Source: JAABPW01 sp037132275 (GTDB taxonomy: Bacteria > Verrucomicrobiota > Kiritimatiellia > CAIKKV01 > CAITUY01). From it: a DNA stretch of 64,000 nucleotides. Position 1 is the stretch's first letter; each line of letters begins with the position of its first letter. Made by a program: the position numbers and the translations under genes. The notes under the pieces were generated by a model. That model worked only from the letters and a program-made list of their open reading frames with translations. It had not been told where the DNA came from and searched no databases. The DNA lies in assembly GCA_037132275.1 (NCBI GenBank), contig JBAXPK010000007.1:1-64000 (forward strand). Direction: 5' to 3'. Shown here piece after piece: positions 54,317 through 62,079 of the stretch.

Positions 54317-54970
54317 TCATAATGATACGGTCAGACCGACAGTTTCGCCATTGTGCTGATCGAGCGACATGTCGGCGATGCGGTTGCAATGACCCCCGAT
54401 CTGGCCGAGGTTGGAGACGACCACACATGCTGCCAGCAAAGCCTTGATTGGAATACCCGGTTGGTTGAGGGCGGCTTCAAAACGGGCGGTCAGTCTGCGG
54501 TGGACCATGGTGAGTGTGGCGCAATCTTCCCTGGTGGCATGAGCCGCGTTAGCGTTTTGGGAAACGACAGCGTTGATGGCTTTGGCGCAGGACGTGGCGG
54601 CAAGTTTGGCCAGAAGCGAGATGTCGCGGGCGGTCGCGGGAAGTCCGAGCAACGCGATGGCTCCGGTTTGATGGGCGACTTTCTTGGTCAGGACACCGAT
54701 CTGGCCCAATTCATGGGCGATTATGGCCAGGGCGGAAACAGGGTGGAGGTTGTCGTTTGTAGGTGTCTGGAAGGGTAAGATTTCCAGGCATTTCTCCTTG
54801 ATTTGGATCTTGCGTCGATTCCAGTTCTGGGCGTGGCTGATTACGGATTCAGCAGCCGTGTCATTGCCCGTGATGGCGGCCTCAGCCGCCTGCGGAACCT
54901 GGCTTTGTATCGAGTCCGCCAATTCGCGGATTTCATTTTTCAATGCGTCAATCTGAGAGTGTTGTTTCAT
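54317..54970 (-). CDS. Divergent PhoU-like protein
   Basis: 217 aa, all-alpha. Two related three-helix units are visible, each with a helix of the type ELGQIGVLTKKVAHQTG (about 88-104) and NLGQIGGHCNRIADMSL (about 190-206), where PhoU has LERIGD or LERIAD with NIAE. The acidic/Arg metal-binding residues are replaced by Gln and Gly, so metal binding may be lost. PhoU normally links PstSCAB to the PhoR-PhoB pair; the window holds a Pst-type transporter and a PhoB-type regulator, both 33 kb or more away. Not co-transcribed with neighbours. Confidence 0.65.
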   Translation of the reverse strand: MKQHSQIDALKNEIRELADSIQSQVPQAAEAAITGNDTAAESVISHAQNWNRRKIQIKEKCLEILPFQTPTNDNLHPVSALAIIAHELGQIGVLTKKVAHQTGAIALLGLPATARDISLLAKLAATSCAKAINAVVSQNANAAHATREDCATLTMVHRRLTARFEAALNQPGIPIKALLAACVVVSNLGQIGGHCNRIADMSLDQHNGETVGLTVSL

Positions 54971-55168
54971 GGGGTGTCCATCTATCGTTAGTCATTCGGT
55001 TGGTATATTCCCTCCAGTCTGTTGGGGCAGTGATAGCGGTGTGTAATAATTCCGTTTGAATGGCGGGTGTTCCAGACAGGTTGAGACAGCGCAGAGGCTG
55101 AGGTTCATGTGAGGGGCAGACCAGCTATGGACGTCGGAAAACACCTTGATCCGTGTCCGCCGGATGAG
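54971..55168. other. 198-nt spacer between PhoU-like and ThuA-like genes
   Basis: No gene or clear terminator hairpin seen. Reading the minus strand, TGACTAACGATAG lies just before the PhoU-like start, a sequence related to the GACTAAY boxes elsewhere in the window. Confidence 0.35.
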
Positions 55169-55828
55169 TTATCTCGCCGCCCAGAGCATGCCCCGTAGCA
55201 CAATCTCGCGCGCTTCAGAAACCTCGAAGTCCTTGTGAGTATGTCCCCAGCAGGCGACAAACACCCGGCCTTTGCCGTAGGTTTTGGTGTAGGCGTAAGG
55301 CATGACGGTGCCCGCCTGGTAACGATCACGCTCACCATGGGTACCGCTAAAGATCGTACGGCACAGCACGTGGACGCTCGGATCAACGTGAATGAAATAT
55401 TGCTCGGTGTCGGGCATCGTAAAGTTGTTCAAGCCCTTCACGATGGGATGCCGGGGATCCACAATCTCGACCGTGTAGGAGGGAATGCAGTTGCCGGGGT
55501 GTGCCACCCATTGCCCGCCGGTCATCCATTGGTACTCCGTGTGGTTCCGGAATGAGTCAATGATGCCGCCATGCCAGCCGGCAAGCCCGACCCCGGCTCG
55601 CACCGCCGCCAGCAATCCGTCTGCCTGGGGATCCTCGATCTTTCCCATGGTCCAGCACGGGACGATCAAATCCTGAGCCGCCAGGAGATCCTTGTCGGCA
55701 TAACTGGTTAAGCTGTCGGAAATCTTCACCTCAAAACCCTTCGCGGCCAGAAGCGGCGCAAATACATCGACCGACTCCTTGGGCGTGTGCCCATTCCAGC
55801 CGCCCCAAACCATCAGTGCTTTTTTCAT
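55169..55828 (-). CDS. ThuA-like domain protein
   Basis: 219 aa. Glutamine-amidotransferase-like fold of the trehalose-utilisation ThuA family: MVWGGWNGHTPKE at the N-terminus, VGLAGWHGGIIDSF and EYQWMTGGQWVAHPG in the middle, and FVACWGHTHKDF near the end. Such proteins process oxidised or unusual sugars; several are predicted 3-keto-sugar enzymes. Last gene of the arabinose/agmatine operon, 15 nt after aguB. Confidence 0.88.
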   Translation of the reverse strand: MKKALMVWGGWNGHTPKESVDVFAPLLAAKGFEVKISDSLTSYADKDLLAAQDLIVPCWTMGKIEDPQADGLLAAVRAGVGLAGWHGGIIDSFRNHTEYQWMTGGQWVAHPGNCIPSYTVEIVDPRHPIVKGLNNFTMPDTEQYFIHVDPSVHVLCRTIFSGTHGERDRYQAGTVMPYAYTKTYGKGRVFVACWGHTHKDFEVSEAREIVLRGMLWAAR

Positions 55829-55843
55829 ATTGAATTGGCCGTG

Positions 55844-56728
55844 TTATGCGTTTCTGAAGCGCCGGGTAAGATCGCCATAGGCGTCGATGCGGCGATCCCG
55901 TAGAAAAGGCCAGATTCGGCGAATGGTTTCGCTCTGGTCTAAATTCACTTGGGCCATGAGTAGCTCATCCTTTTCCGTCCCGGCGGTAGCCATGAATTCG
56001 CCCTGGCAACCGGCGGCAAAGGTGTGCCCCCAGAAGTTAATGCCGTTGCCCCCGGCGGATGAGGATTCGAAGCCAACCCGGTTGACGCTGAGTACGGGCA
56101 GCCCATTAGCGATGGCATGTGACCGCTGAATGGTGATCCAGGCGTCAAGCTGGCGCTGTTTTTCGTCCTGAACATCAGCGGGATCCCAACCGATGGCGGT
56201 CGGATAAATCAGGATTTGAGCGCCATCCAGTGCCATCAATCGGGCCGCTTCCGGGTACCATTGATCCCAGCAAACCAGCACCCCCAGTTTGCCAACGGAG
56301 GTGGGTATGGCGTGGAATCCGAGGTCGCCCGGGGTGAAATAGAATTTTTCGTAGAAAGCGGGATCATCCGGGATGTGCATCTTGCGATACAGGCCGGCAA
56401 TGGAACCGTCGGTTTCGAATACTACGGCGGTATTGTGATACAACCCTGCCGCCCGCCGTTCGAAGAATGACCCGACAAGCACGACGTGGTTGTCCCGCGC
56501 CGCCTTGGCAAAGGTGTCCGTCAACGGCCCCGGAATCGGCTCGGCCAGGGAACAAAGTTCCGGATTTTCAACCTGGCAGAAATAAAGAGAGGTGTGCAGT
56601 TCGGAGAGAACAACCAGTTTGGCGCCGGCCTGTGCCGCCTCCCGGATCGCCGCCACGCTCTTGGCCACGTTGGCAACACGATCGGGTCCGAATGAATGTT
56701 GGATCAGGGCTGTCTTGAGCAGTTTCAT
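55844..56728 (-). CDS. aguB: N-carbamoylputrescine amidase
   Basis: 294 aa, nitrilase superfamily. Catalytic Glu in VLSELHTSLYF, Lys in YRKMHIPDDP and Cys in LGVLVCWDQWYPEAARL. Cleaves N-carbamoylputrescine to putrescine, ammonia and CO2. The start overlaps the aguA stop by 4 nt, and the two enzymes form a complete agmatine-to-putrescine route. Confidence 0.94.
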   Translation of the reverse strand: MKLLKTALIQHSFGPDRVANVAKSVAAIREAAQAGAKLVVLSELHTSLYFCQVENPELCSLAEPIPGPLTDTFAKAARDNHVVLVGSFFERRAAGLYHNTAVVFETDGSIAGLYRKMHIPDDPAFYEKFYFTPGDLGFHAIPTSVGKLGVLVCWDQWYPEAARLMALDGAQILIYPTAIGWDPADVQDEKQRQLDAWITIQRSHAIANGLPVLSVNRVGFESSSAGGNGINFWGHTFAAGCQGEFMATAGTEKDELLMAQVNLDQSETIRRIWPFLRDRRIDAYGDLTRRFRNA

Positions 56729-57753
56729 CCCAATACTCCTTTGGGTAGTTGCATGGTCACACAGTGCAGTGATCCATGCTGGAGAATGAGAGCTGAACAG
56801 TCAATGCCGATAATCTTTCGGCCCGGGAAGGCCTTCCCGATAATATCGAGAGCATGATGGTCCTGCGGATCCGTATAAACCGGGACCAGAACAGCCCCGT
56901 TCAAAACCAGGAAGTTGGCATAGGAGACCGGCAACCGATGCCCCTCTTCGTCGTGCCGGGCTGACGGCCAGGGGAGTGGAAGCAGCCGATAGGGAGTGCC
57001 TGCCGGGGTTTTCAGCGCCCCCAGTTCGTTGGCCATGGCGGACAGTTCAGCGAAATGCTCGTCGGAGGGGTCGTCGCAAGCTTGGTAGATAAGGGTGTCA
57101 TGTGGGGCGAAGCGGGCCAGCATATCCACATGCCCATCCGTATCATCCCCTGCCAGATAGCCGTGCTCCAACCACAGGACGCGCGATACTCCGAGATATC
57201 GTTTAAGGGTCTCTTCGGTTTCTGCCCGGTTCAGGTGTGCGTTCCGGTTCGGGTTGGCGTTGCAGGAGGTGGTCGTCAGGAGGGTGCCGTGTCCATCGCT
57301 CTCGATGCTGCCGCCTTCGAGGACGAAATGAATAGGCCGGAGATGGGTTCCGCTAAAGACCCCGTGTTCCTTAAGTTCCTTTGAAATAACGTTGTCGAAA
57401 TTGGCGTGAAACTTGCCGCCCCATCCATTGAACAGAAAGTCCAGAAGCACAGGCCGGTCGTTTTCGATGATGGTGATGGGCCCGAAATCGCGTGCCCAGG
57501 TATCGTTGGAGGGGATTGGGAAACAATGGACCCGCTCGGAAAGCGCGGCGGTATGCCGGAGGACGGTATGGACTTCATCAGGGGTGGTGGTGACGACGAT
57601 AACCTGTCCATGATGGGAAGCTTCCGCAATGATCCGCGCAAAAGTCTCCCGGGCCTGGTTGATATACGGTTTCCAGTCCGTTCCCTCATGGGGCCAGGCC
57701 AGCAAGACACCATCCTGCTCCTCCCATTCCGCAGGGTATCGAGGGGTATTCAT
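56725..57753 (-). CDS. aguA: Agmatine deiminase
   Basis: 342 aa, peptidyl-arginine-deiminase fold. Characteristic NDTWARDFGPI, LEGGSIESDGHGT, EHGYLAGDDTDGHVDM and the catalytic Cys near the C-terminus in HGSLHCVTMQ. Converts agmatine to N-carbamoylputrescine. Located 11 nt downstream of araD. Confidence 0.95.
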   Translation of the reverse strand: MNTPRYPAEWEEQDGVLLAWPHEGTDWKPYINQARETFARIIAEASHHGQVIVVTTTPDEVHTVLRHTAALSERVHCFPIPSNDTWARDFGPITIIENDRPVLLDFLFNGWGGKFHANFDNVISKELKEHGVFSGTHLRPIHFVLEGGSIESDGHGTLLTTTSCNANPNRNAHLNRAETEETLKRYLGVSRVLWLEHGYLAGDDTDGHVDMLARFAPHDTLIYQACDDPSDEHFAELSAMANELGALKTPAGTPYRLLPLPWPSARHDEEGHRLPVSYANFLVLNGAVLVPVYTDPQDHHALDIIGKAFPGRKIIGIDCSALILQHGSLHCVTMQLPKGVLG

Positions 57754-57764
57754 AAGTTATGAAA

Positions 57765-58460
57765 TTATTTCCCCTGCCCGTAATAGGCAGCGGCCCCATG
57801 CTTCCTCAAGTAATGCTTGTCCAGCAACACTCTTGGCACGGACCTTGTCGCTGGAGCAATCTGAAGGGTCTCGGACGCCAGCTTGCAGAGGAACTCCAGC
57901 ACCACCGCATTTTCAACCGCCGTTGCCGCTGACTTTCCCCAAGTGAAGGGGCCATGGCTGGCCACCAGGACGCCGGGGAAAGCCTGGGAATCAAGGTTCG
58001 TGAACCGTTCGACAATCACCCGGCCGGTATTCACCTCATAGTCGCCGGAGATTTCCTTTCCCGTCAACAGCCGGGTACAGGGGACCGTTCCGTGATAGTA
58101 ATCGGCATGCGTGGTACCGAGGGCCGGGAGTTCGCGTCGTGCCTGAGCCCAGGCCGTGGCAAACAAGCTGTGCGTATGTACCACTCCGCCAACGTTCGGG
58201 AACGCACGATACAACTCCAGATGGGTTGGCGTATCGGAACTGGGCTTCAAATCCCCTTCCACCACCTCGCCGGTCTTGAGCGAAACCACCACCATGTGCC
58301 GGGGCTTCATCCTGGCATAAGTTACGCCCGACGGCTTGATGACGATCAGGCCCTGTTGGCGGTCAATCCCGCTGACATTCCCCCATGTCTGCACCACGAG
58401 TCCTTCGGCCACCAGCCGCACATTCGCGGCGCACACGTCCTTTTTAAGTGCTTCCAGCAT
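57765..58460 (-). CDS. araD: L-ribulose-5-phosphate 4-epimerase
   Basis: 231 aa. Class II aldolase fold with TWGNVSGID, IKPSGVTY, the zinc-binding VHTHS and the later histidine in VASHGPF, as in Escherichia coli AraD. Converts L-ribulose 5-phosphate to D-xylulose 5-phosphate. Follows araA by 22 nt. No ribulokinase (araB) is present in the window. Confidence 0.94.
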   Translation of the reverse strand: MLEALKKDVCAANVRLVAEGLVVQTWGNVSGIDRQQGLIVIKPSGVTYARMKPRHMVVVSLKTGEVVEGDLKPSSDTPTHLELYRAFPNVGGVVHTHSLFATAWAQARRELPALGTTHADYYHGTVPCTRLLTGKEISGDYEVNTGRVIVERFTNLDSQAFPGVLVASHGPFTWGKSAATAVENAVVLEFLCKLASETLQIAPATRSVPRVLLDKHYLRKHGAAAYYGQGK

Positions 58461-58482
58461 CGATCACCCTCTTCCTATATAA

Positions 58483-59997
58483 TCAGCGCCCGACGCCTTG
58501 GAGAAGATGATAGGCGATGTCATTCCAGCGGAGCTCATTCTTGAGCGTCGCAAGCGTGGTGCCTTCGCCGATCCGGATCATCTCAATTCCGGTGATGGAG
58601 GCGAAATTTTCGAGGTGTTCAACCGTCACGGCGCTGCTGAATGCGGAGTGGTGCGCGCCACCGGCATAAATCCAGGCTGCGGCCGCCGTCTTGAAGTCCG
58701 GCAACGCTTCCCAGGTGGCGCAGGCCACCGGCAACTTGGGCAGGGGATGGGGTGGTTTGACCACGTTCAGTTCGTTGACAATCAGGCGGAAGCGGTTGCC
58801 CATATCCACCAGGGTCGCATTCAGTGCCGGACCTGGTTTGGCGGTGAACACCAAGCGGGCCGGGTCTTCCTTGCCTCCAATACCCAGCGGATGGATTTGT
58901 AGCGAAGGTTTGGCGGCAGCGATGGACGGGCAGACTTCCAGCATGTGGGCCCCCAGCACCAGTGGCCGCTTCGGGTCAAGATGATAGGTATAATCCTCCA
59001 TCCAACTCGTACCGCCTTTGAGGTCGGCCGCCATGGCCTTCATACCGCGTAGCAGGGCGCAGGTTTTCCAGTCGCCCTCGGCGCCGAATCCGTATCCTTC
59101 GGCCATCAGGCTCTGGACCGCCAAGCCTGGGAGTTGCTTCAGGCCGTGGAGATCCTCGAAGGTGGTCGTGAAGCCTTTGAATCCGCCCTTTTCCAGAAAG
59201 GTTCGCAACCCGACCTCAATCCGGGCGGCATCCTCAAGGCGGCTACGCTTGGCCCCGCCCTTACGCAAGGCCGGTGCCACCGAGTAGGCGCCGTCATAGG
59301 CGGCGCACTGGGCCGCGACCGCTTTGGAGTCCACGGCATTGATGATCGCGACCAGCTCACTCACGGGATGGGTGTTCACGGAGTAGCCCAGACGGATTTC
59401 GGCGGCGACTTTGTCGCCCTCGGTGACGGCTACCTGTCGCATATTGTCACCGAAACGCACAAACTTGGCGCCCTGAAGATCGTTCCACCCGCGTACGGCG
59501 CGTTCCCAGGCCGCAATGCGATCCTGAACCTCCCGGTCCTGCCAGTGCCCGACCACAACCTTACGCTCCAGGCGCAGGCGGGCATGGATGAAGCCGTGCT
59601 CCCGGTCGCCGTGGGCCGACTGGTTCAGGTTCATGAAATCCATGTCAATGGACGACCATGGCAGATCGCGGTTGAACTGCGTGTGCAGGTGAAGCATCGG
59701 CTTGTGGAAGCCCGTGAGCCCCGCGATCCACATCTTCGAGGGGGAGAACGTGTGCATCCAAAGGATGATGCCGCCGCACGACGGATCATGATTGGCCTCC
59801 GCCAGCGTGTTTCGGATTTCATCGGGTGTCTTGACCACGGGCTTGAAGACCATCTTCAGCGGAAGTCGGCCAGAGGAGTTGAACCCGTCCACGATCTTGC
59901 CCGAATTTTCTGTCACCTGGGCCAGTGTTTTGGGTCCATAAAGATGCTGGCTTCCGGTAATGAACCACACAGTCAGATTGTCAGCGATATTTTTCAT
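58483..59997 (-). CDS. araA: L-arabinose isomerase
   Basis: 504 aa from ATG 59997, which aligns with the usual start; ATGs at 60015 and 60006 would add up to six residues. Key strings are VWFITGSQHLYG, AEGYGFGAEGDWKT and SWMEDYTYH with the metal-binding glutamates, VLGAHMLEVCPS and GGAHHSAFS. Isomerises L-arabinose to L-ribulose using Mn. First gene of the operon. Confidence 0.95.
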   Translation of the reverse strand: MKNIADNLTVWFITGSQHLYGPKTLAQVTENSGKIVDGFNSSGRLPLKMVFKPVVKTPDEIRNTLAEANHDPSCGGIILWMHTFSPSKMWIAGLTGFHKPMLHLHTQFNRDLPWSSIDMDFMNLNQSAHGDREHGFIHARLRLERKVVVGHWQDREVQDRIAAWERAVRGWNDLQGAKFVRFGDNMRQVAVTEGDKVAAEIRLGYSVNTHPVSELVAIINAVDSKAVAAQCAAYDGAYSVAPALRKGGAKRSRLEDAARIEVGLRTFLEKGGFKGFTTTFEDLHGLKQLPGLAVQSLMAEGYGFGAEGDWKTCALLRGMKAMAADLKGGTSWMEDYTYHLDPKRPLVLGAHMLEVCPSIAAAKPSLQIHPLGIGGKEDPARLVFTAKPGPALNATLVDMGNRFRLIVNELNVVKPPHPLPKLPVACATWEALPDFKTAAAAWIYAGGAHHSAFSSAVTVEHLENFASITGIEMIRIGEGTTLATLKNELRWNDIAYHLLQGVGR

Positions 59998-60171
59998 AGG
60001 CATCATTCGATCCATTTATCTCATCGATGATCGTCATCATCACTTCATTAGTCTCATTCCGCCCCGTCATCGGGAGCCCACTCCCGTTGTGTCTGGGCGT
60101 GATCGTTTAAGGCACTATAACAATTTTTTTTAGCGGCACCAGCGAAACTTCCGCGCCGGTTTCCGGGCCTC
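59998..60171 (-). promoter_or_regulatory. araA leader, proximal part
   Basis: 174 nt between the araA ATG and the terminator hairpin. No ORF is supported. It contains AGACTAATG on the minus strand at about 60043 and a run of seven or eight A residues at about 60125. If the upstream terminator is conditional, this segment would be the 5' UTR. Confidence 0.4.
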
Positions 60172-60206
60172 GAAATAAGAAAACCGCGGTTCAGAGAACC
60201 GCGGTT
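60172..60206 (-). terminator. Intrinsic terminator (minus strand) in the araA leader
   Basis: Two AACCGCGGTT palindromes (60182-60191 and 60197-60206) with a 5-nt loop form a 10-bp stem, and the minus strand then reads TTTTCTTATTT. On the plus strand no U-run follows. Alternatively the twin palindromes are operator half-sites. Confidence 0.7.
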
Positions 60207-60310
60207 AACATGGCGAGCATATGCCTGCTGCCGGGCGCCCCAGTCGGCCAGTAGACCCGGAACTTTATAGCGCTTGTGGCGCTGTTCCAATATGTCACCA
60301 ACCTCAGGTC
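60172..60310 (-). ncRNA. Candidate structured RNA (three-way junction plus intrinsic terminator) upstream of araA
   Basis: Read on the minus strand. P1 pairs GGTGACATAT (60290-60299) with ATATGCTCGCC (60212-60222) apart from one bulged C. P2 is GGAAC-AGCGC / GCGCT-GTTCC (60259-60288) around CACAA. P3 is a GC-rich hairpin in 60223-60258. Six bases after P1 comes the hairpin 60182-60206, whose 10-bp arms are AACCGCGGTT, followed by TTTTCTTATTT. The architecture fits either a riboswitch-like attenuator for araA or a free small RNA. It matches no RNA class I recognise. A weak TATATA (60314-60319) could be its -10 box. Confidence 0.45.
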
Positions 60311-60528
60311 TCCTATATAAAAAAGCATAGATTATGCCAGTGGATAACGGTGGTCCACTTTTAACGATACCTTTGCATGAAAGGCTGATAATCCGGAAAA
60401 AAATAAAAAAAAGGGCGCAAAATAGTCTTGTCGCTGTCTCTTGGGAAGGGAGGGAATCTCAGTGTTGAGACAGTCCCGTGCGACATTGCGAATGGACAAA
60501 CCCTGAGGTTTCGGCCATCTTTTAAGGC
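60311..60528. other. Intergenic region with inverted repeats between araA leader and the 52-aa gene
   Basis: Holds AGTGGA-N9-TCCACT (60339-60359), a strongly A-rich tract (60396-60413), and a long imperfect inverted repeat: TGTCG-CTGTCTC (60429-60440) with GAGACAG (60467-60473), a 7-nt bulge and CGACA (60481-60485). These should include the divergent promoters for the two flanking transcription units. No gene seen. Confidence 0.45.
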
Positions 60529-60687
60529 ATGGGACTATATGACAGAGATTATATGAAGGAGACCCATTCCGGGGATCATGAGGAGAGTTCCGGGCCAGGG
60601 CTGATGAAATCGCGGTGGCCGCGTTGGGTTATGATCGCACTCATCTTGTTGATGGCCGGGATTATGGCCATGCATGCAATAAAATAG
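60529..60687 (+). CDS. 52-aa single-helix membrane peptide with MGLYDRDY start
   Basis: ATG 60529 with TTTTAAGG before it; a second in-frame ATG is at 60553. The peptide starts MGLYDRDYMKE, an N-terminal string also known ahead of rhomboid-type and peptidase membrane proteins, followed by an acidic/Ser-rich linker and one hydrophobic helix (about residues 31-48) ending MHAIK. The gene is 15 nt before the exported peroxiredoxin and probably shares its transcript. Function unknown. Confidence 0.65.
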   Translation: MGLYDRDYMKETHSGDHEESSGPGLMKSRWPRWVMIALILLMAGIMAMHAIK

Positions 60688-60702
60688 AGGAGGAGACCCT
60701 TT

Positions 60703-61227
60703 ATGAAATGGCTAATATTTACGGTTCTTGCGGTGGTCGTGGCTTCAGTGGTTCGGGCTCAATCCGGCACGGGGGTGGTTGTGGGCGCTCAGGCGCCTGA
60801 ATTTATGGCGCTCGATAGCGATGGTCGCACCAATAAACTCTCGGATTATCGGGGGAAATGGGTTGTGCTGTATTTTTATCCCAAGGCCTTCACCCCGGGG
60901 TGCACAACGGAGTCATGCAGTCTTCGCGACGGGCATGCCAGTCTGGACGAGCTAAAGGCGGTCATCATCGGGGTCAGTTTGGATACCGTTGAGAAGCAGG
61001 CCAAATTCAAGAAGGAATATAATCTGCCGTTCATCTTATTGAGCGATTCCGACAAAGCCATCTCCAGGGCCTATGACAATCTTGCCTTGGGCAGCCTTTT
61101 TGCCAAGCGCCGCACCTTCATCATCAGTCCCGACGGGAAAATTGCCCACATCATCGAATCGGTCAAACCCGGTTCCCACGACAAGCAGGTGGCGGATGTG
61201 CTGAAGGATCTGCAGCGGAAAATATAG
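60703..61227 (+). CDS. Exported peroxiredoxin, BCP/PrxQ type
   Basis: 174 aa; AGGAGGAG precedes the ATG. Signal peptide MKWLIF to about residue 21 (ends VRAQ). Thioredoxin fold with KAFTPGCTTESC: peroxidatic Cys in the T-x2-C context and a resolving Cys five residues later, the PrxQ arrangement. Reduces peroxides in the periplasm. Most BCP proteins are cytoplasmic, so the signal peptide is notable. Confidence 0.88.
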   Translation: MKWLIFTVLAVVVASVVRAQSGTGVVVGAQAPEFMALDSDGRTNKLSDYRGKWVVLYFYPKAFTPGCTTESCSLRDGHASLDELKAVIIGVSLDTVEKQAKFKKEYNLPFILLSDSDKAISRAYDNLALGSLFAKRRTFIISPDGKIAHIIESVKPGSHDKQVADVLKDLQRKI

Positions 61228-61245
61228 AGACGAGGATAAGACCGC

Positions 61246-62079
61246 ATGACGACCGATTCTCTTCCCATCCGTTCCTGCGGGGAGTGTTGTACCCGGTTGG
61301 TTGATTTTGGGGTGATGCTTCAAGGCCGACCGGTGCTGGAGCATATTAATCTCCACATGCATTGCGGGGAACTGACCTCCCTGATCGGGCCGAACGGGGC
61401 CGGGAAGACCTCCCTTCTGCGGGCCATGGTCGGGGAACTTTCGCACACGGGCACACTTCGTTTCATCCATCACGGGAACATTGAGACGACAAAGCCTTTA
61501 CGGATCGGGTATGTGCCCCAGAAACTGGAACTGGATCGGACATCGCCAACCACCGTCCTCGACCTGTTTGCCGGGGCGTTAAGCCGCTGGCCGCTTTGGG
61601 TGGGAACCCGGAAAGCGGTACGTGTGGAGGCCCTGTCGAAACTGGAGTTGGTCGGAGGGGAATCGCTCCTCGACCGGCGGCTCTCGGAGATTTCGGTGGG
61701 GCAACTCCAGCGGGTTTTGCTGGCGTTGGCGCTGGCGCCTATTCCGGAACTGCTTTTGCTTGATGAGCCCGTGGCGGCGCTTGACCAGGGCGGCATGGAG
61801 CGGTTCTATCAAACCGTGTCCCGGATGAGGACGGAATATGACCTCTCTATTCTTCTGGTCTCTCATGATCTGACCTCCGCCGCGCAATTTGCGGACCGGA
61901 TGATCCTGTTAAATCGCACGATCCTGTGTGACGGGGCTCCCCGCGAGGTGTTGTTGAGCCCGCTGATCCGCCAGGCGTTCGGATTTGGTTTTACCGCACA
62001 GGAGATTGCGGGACGCCGACCGGCGTTAAAGGATCTGGAGCACGAACAATGCGCTCTCCCGATGGAGGGGATCCCGTGA
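61246..62079 (+). CDS. Metal-type ABC transporter ATP-binding protein
   Basis: 277 aa. Walker A GPNGAGKTS (about 48-56), signature ISVGQLQRVLLA, Walker B LLLLDEPVAALD and H-loop VSHD. The sequence is of the Znu/Mnt/Fe(III) group. The N-terminus has an extra SCGECC cluster (about residues 10-15) that could bind metal. Its stop overlaps the permease start by GTGA. Confidence 0.87.
   Translation: MTTDSLPIRSCGECCTRLVDFGVMLQGRPVLEHINLHMHCGELTSLIGPNGAGKTSLLRAMVGELSHTGTLRFIHHGNIETTKPLRIGYVPQKLELDRTSPTTVLDLFAGALSRWPLWVGTRKAVRVEALSKLELVGGESLLDRRLSEISVGQLQRVLLALALAPIPELLLLDEPVAALDQGGMERFYQTVSRMRTEYDLSILLVSHDLTSAAQFADRMILLNRTILCDGAPREVLLSPLIRQAFGFGFTAQEIAGRRPALKDLEHEQCALPMEGIP

Noticed and set aside
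59134..60030. 298-aa open frame on the plus strand
   Set aside because: It is the exact antisense of araA, which has full catalytic motifs; the plus-strand frame has no recognisable domain.
60054..60290. 78-aa minus-strand open frame in the araA leader
   Set aside because: It overlaps the structured-RNA and terminator region, has no ribosome site, and shows no recognisable motif.
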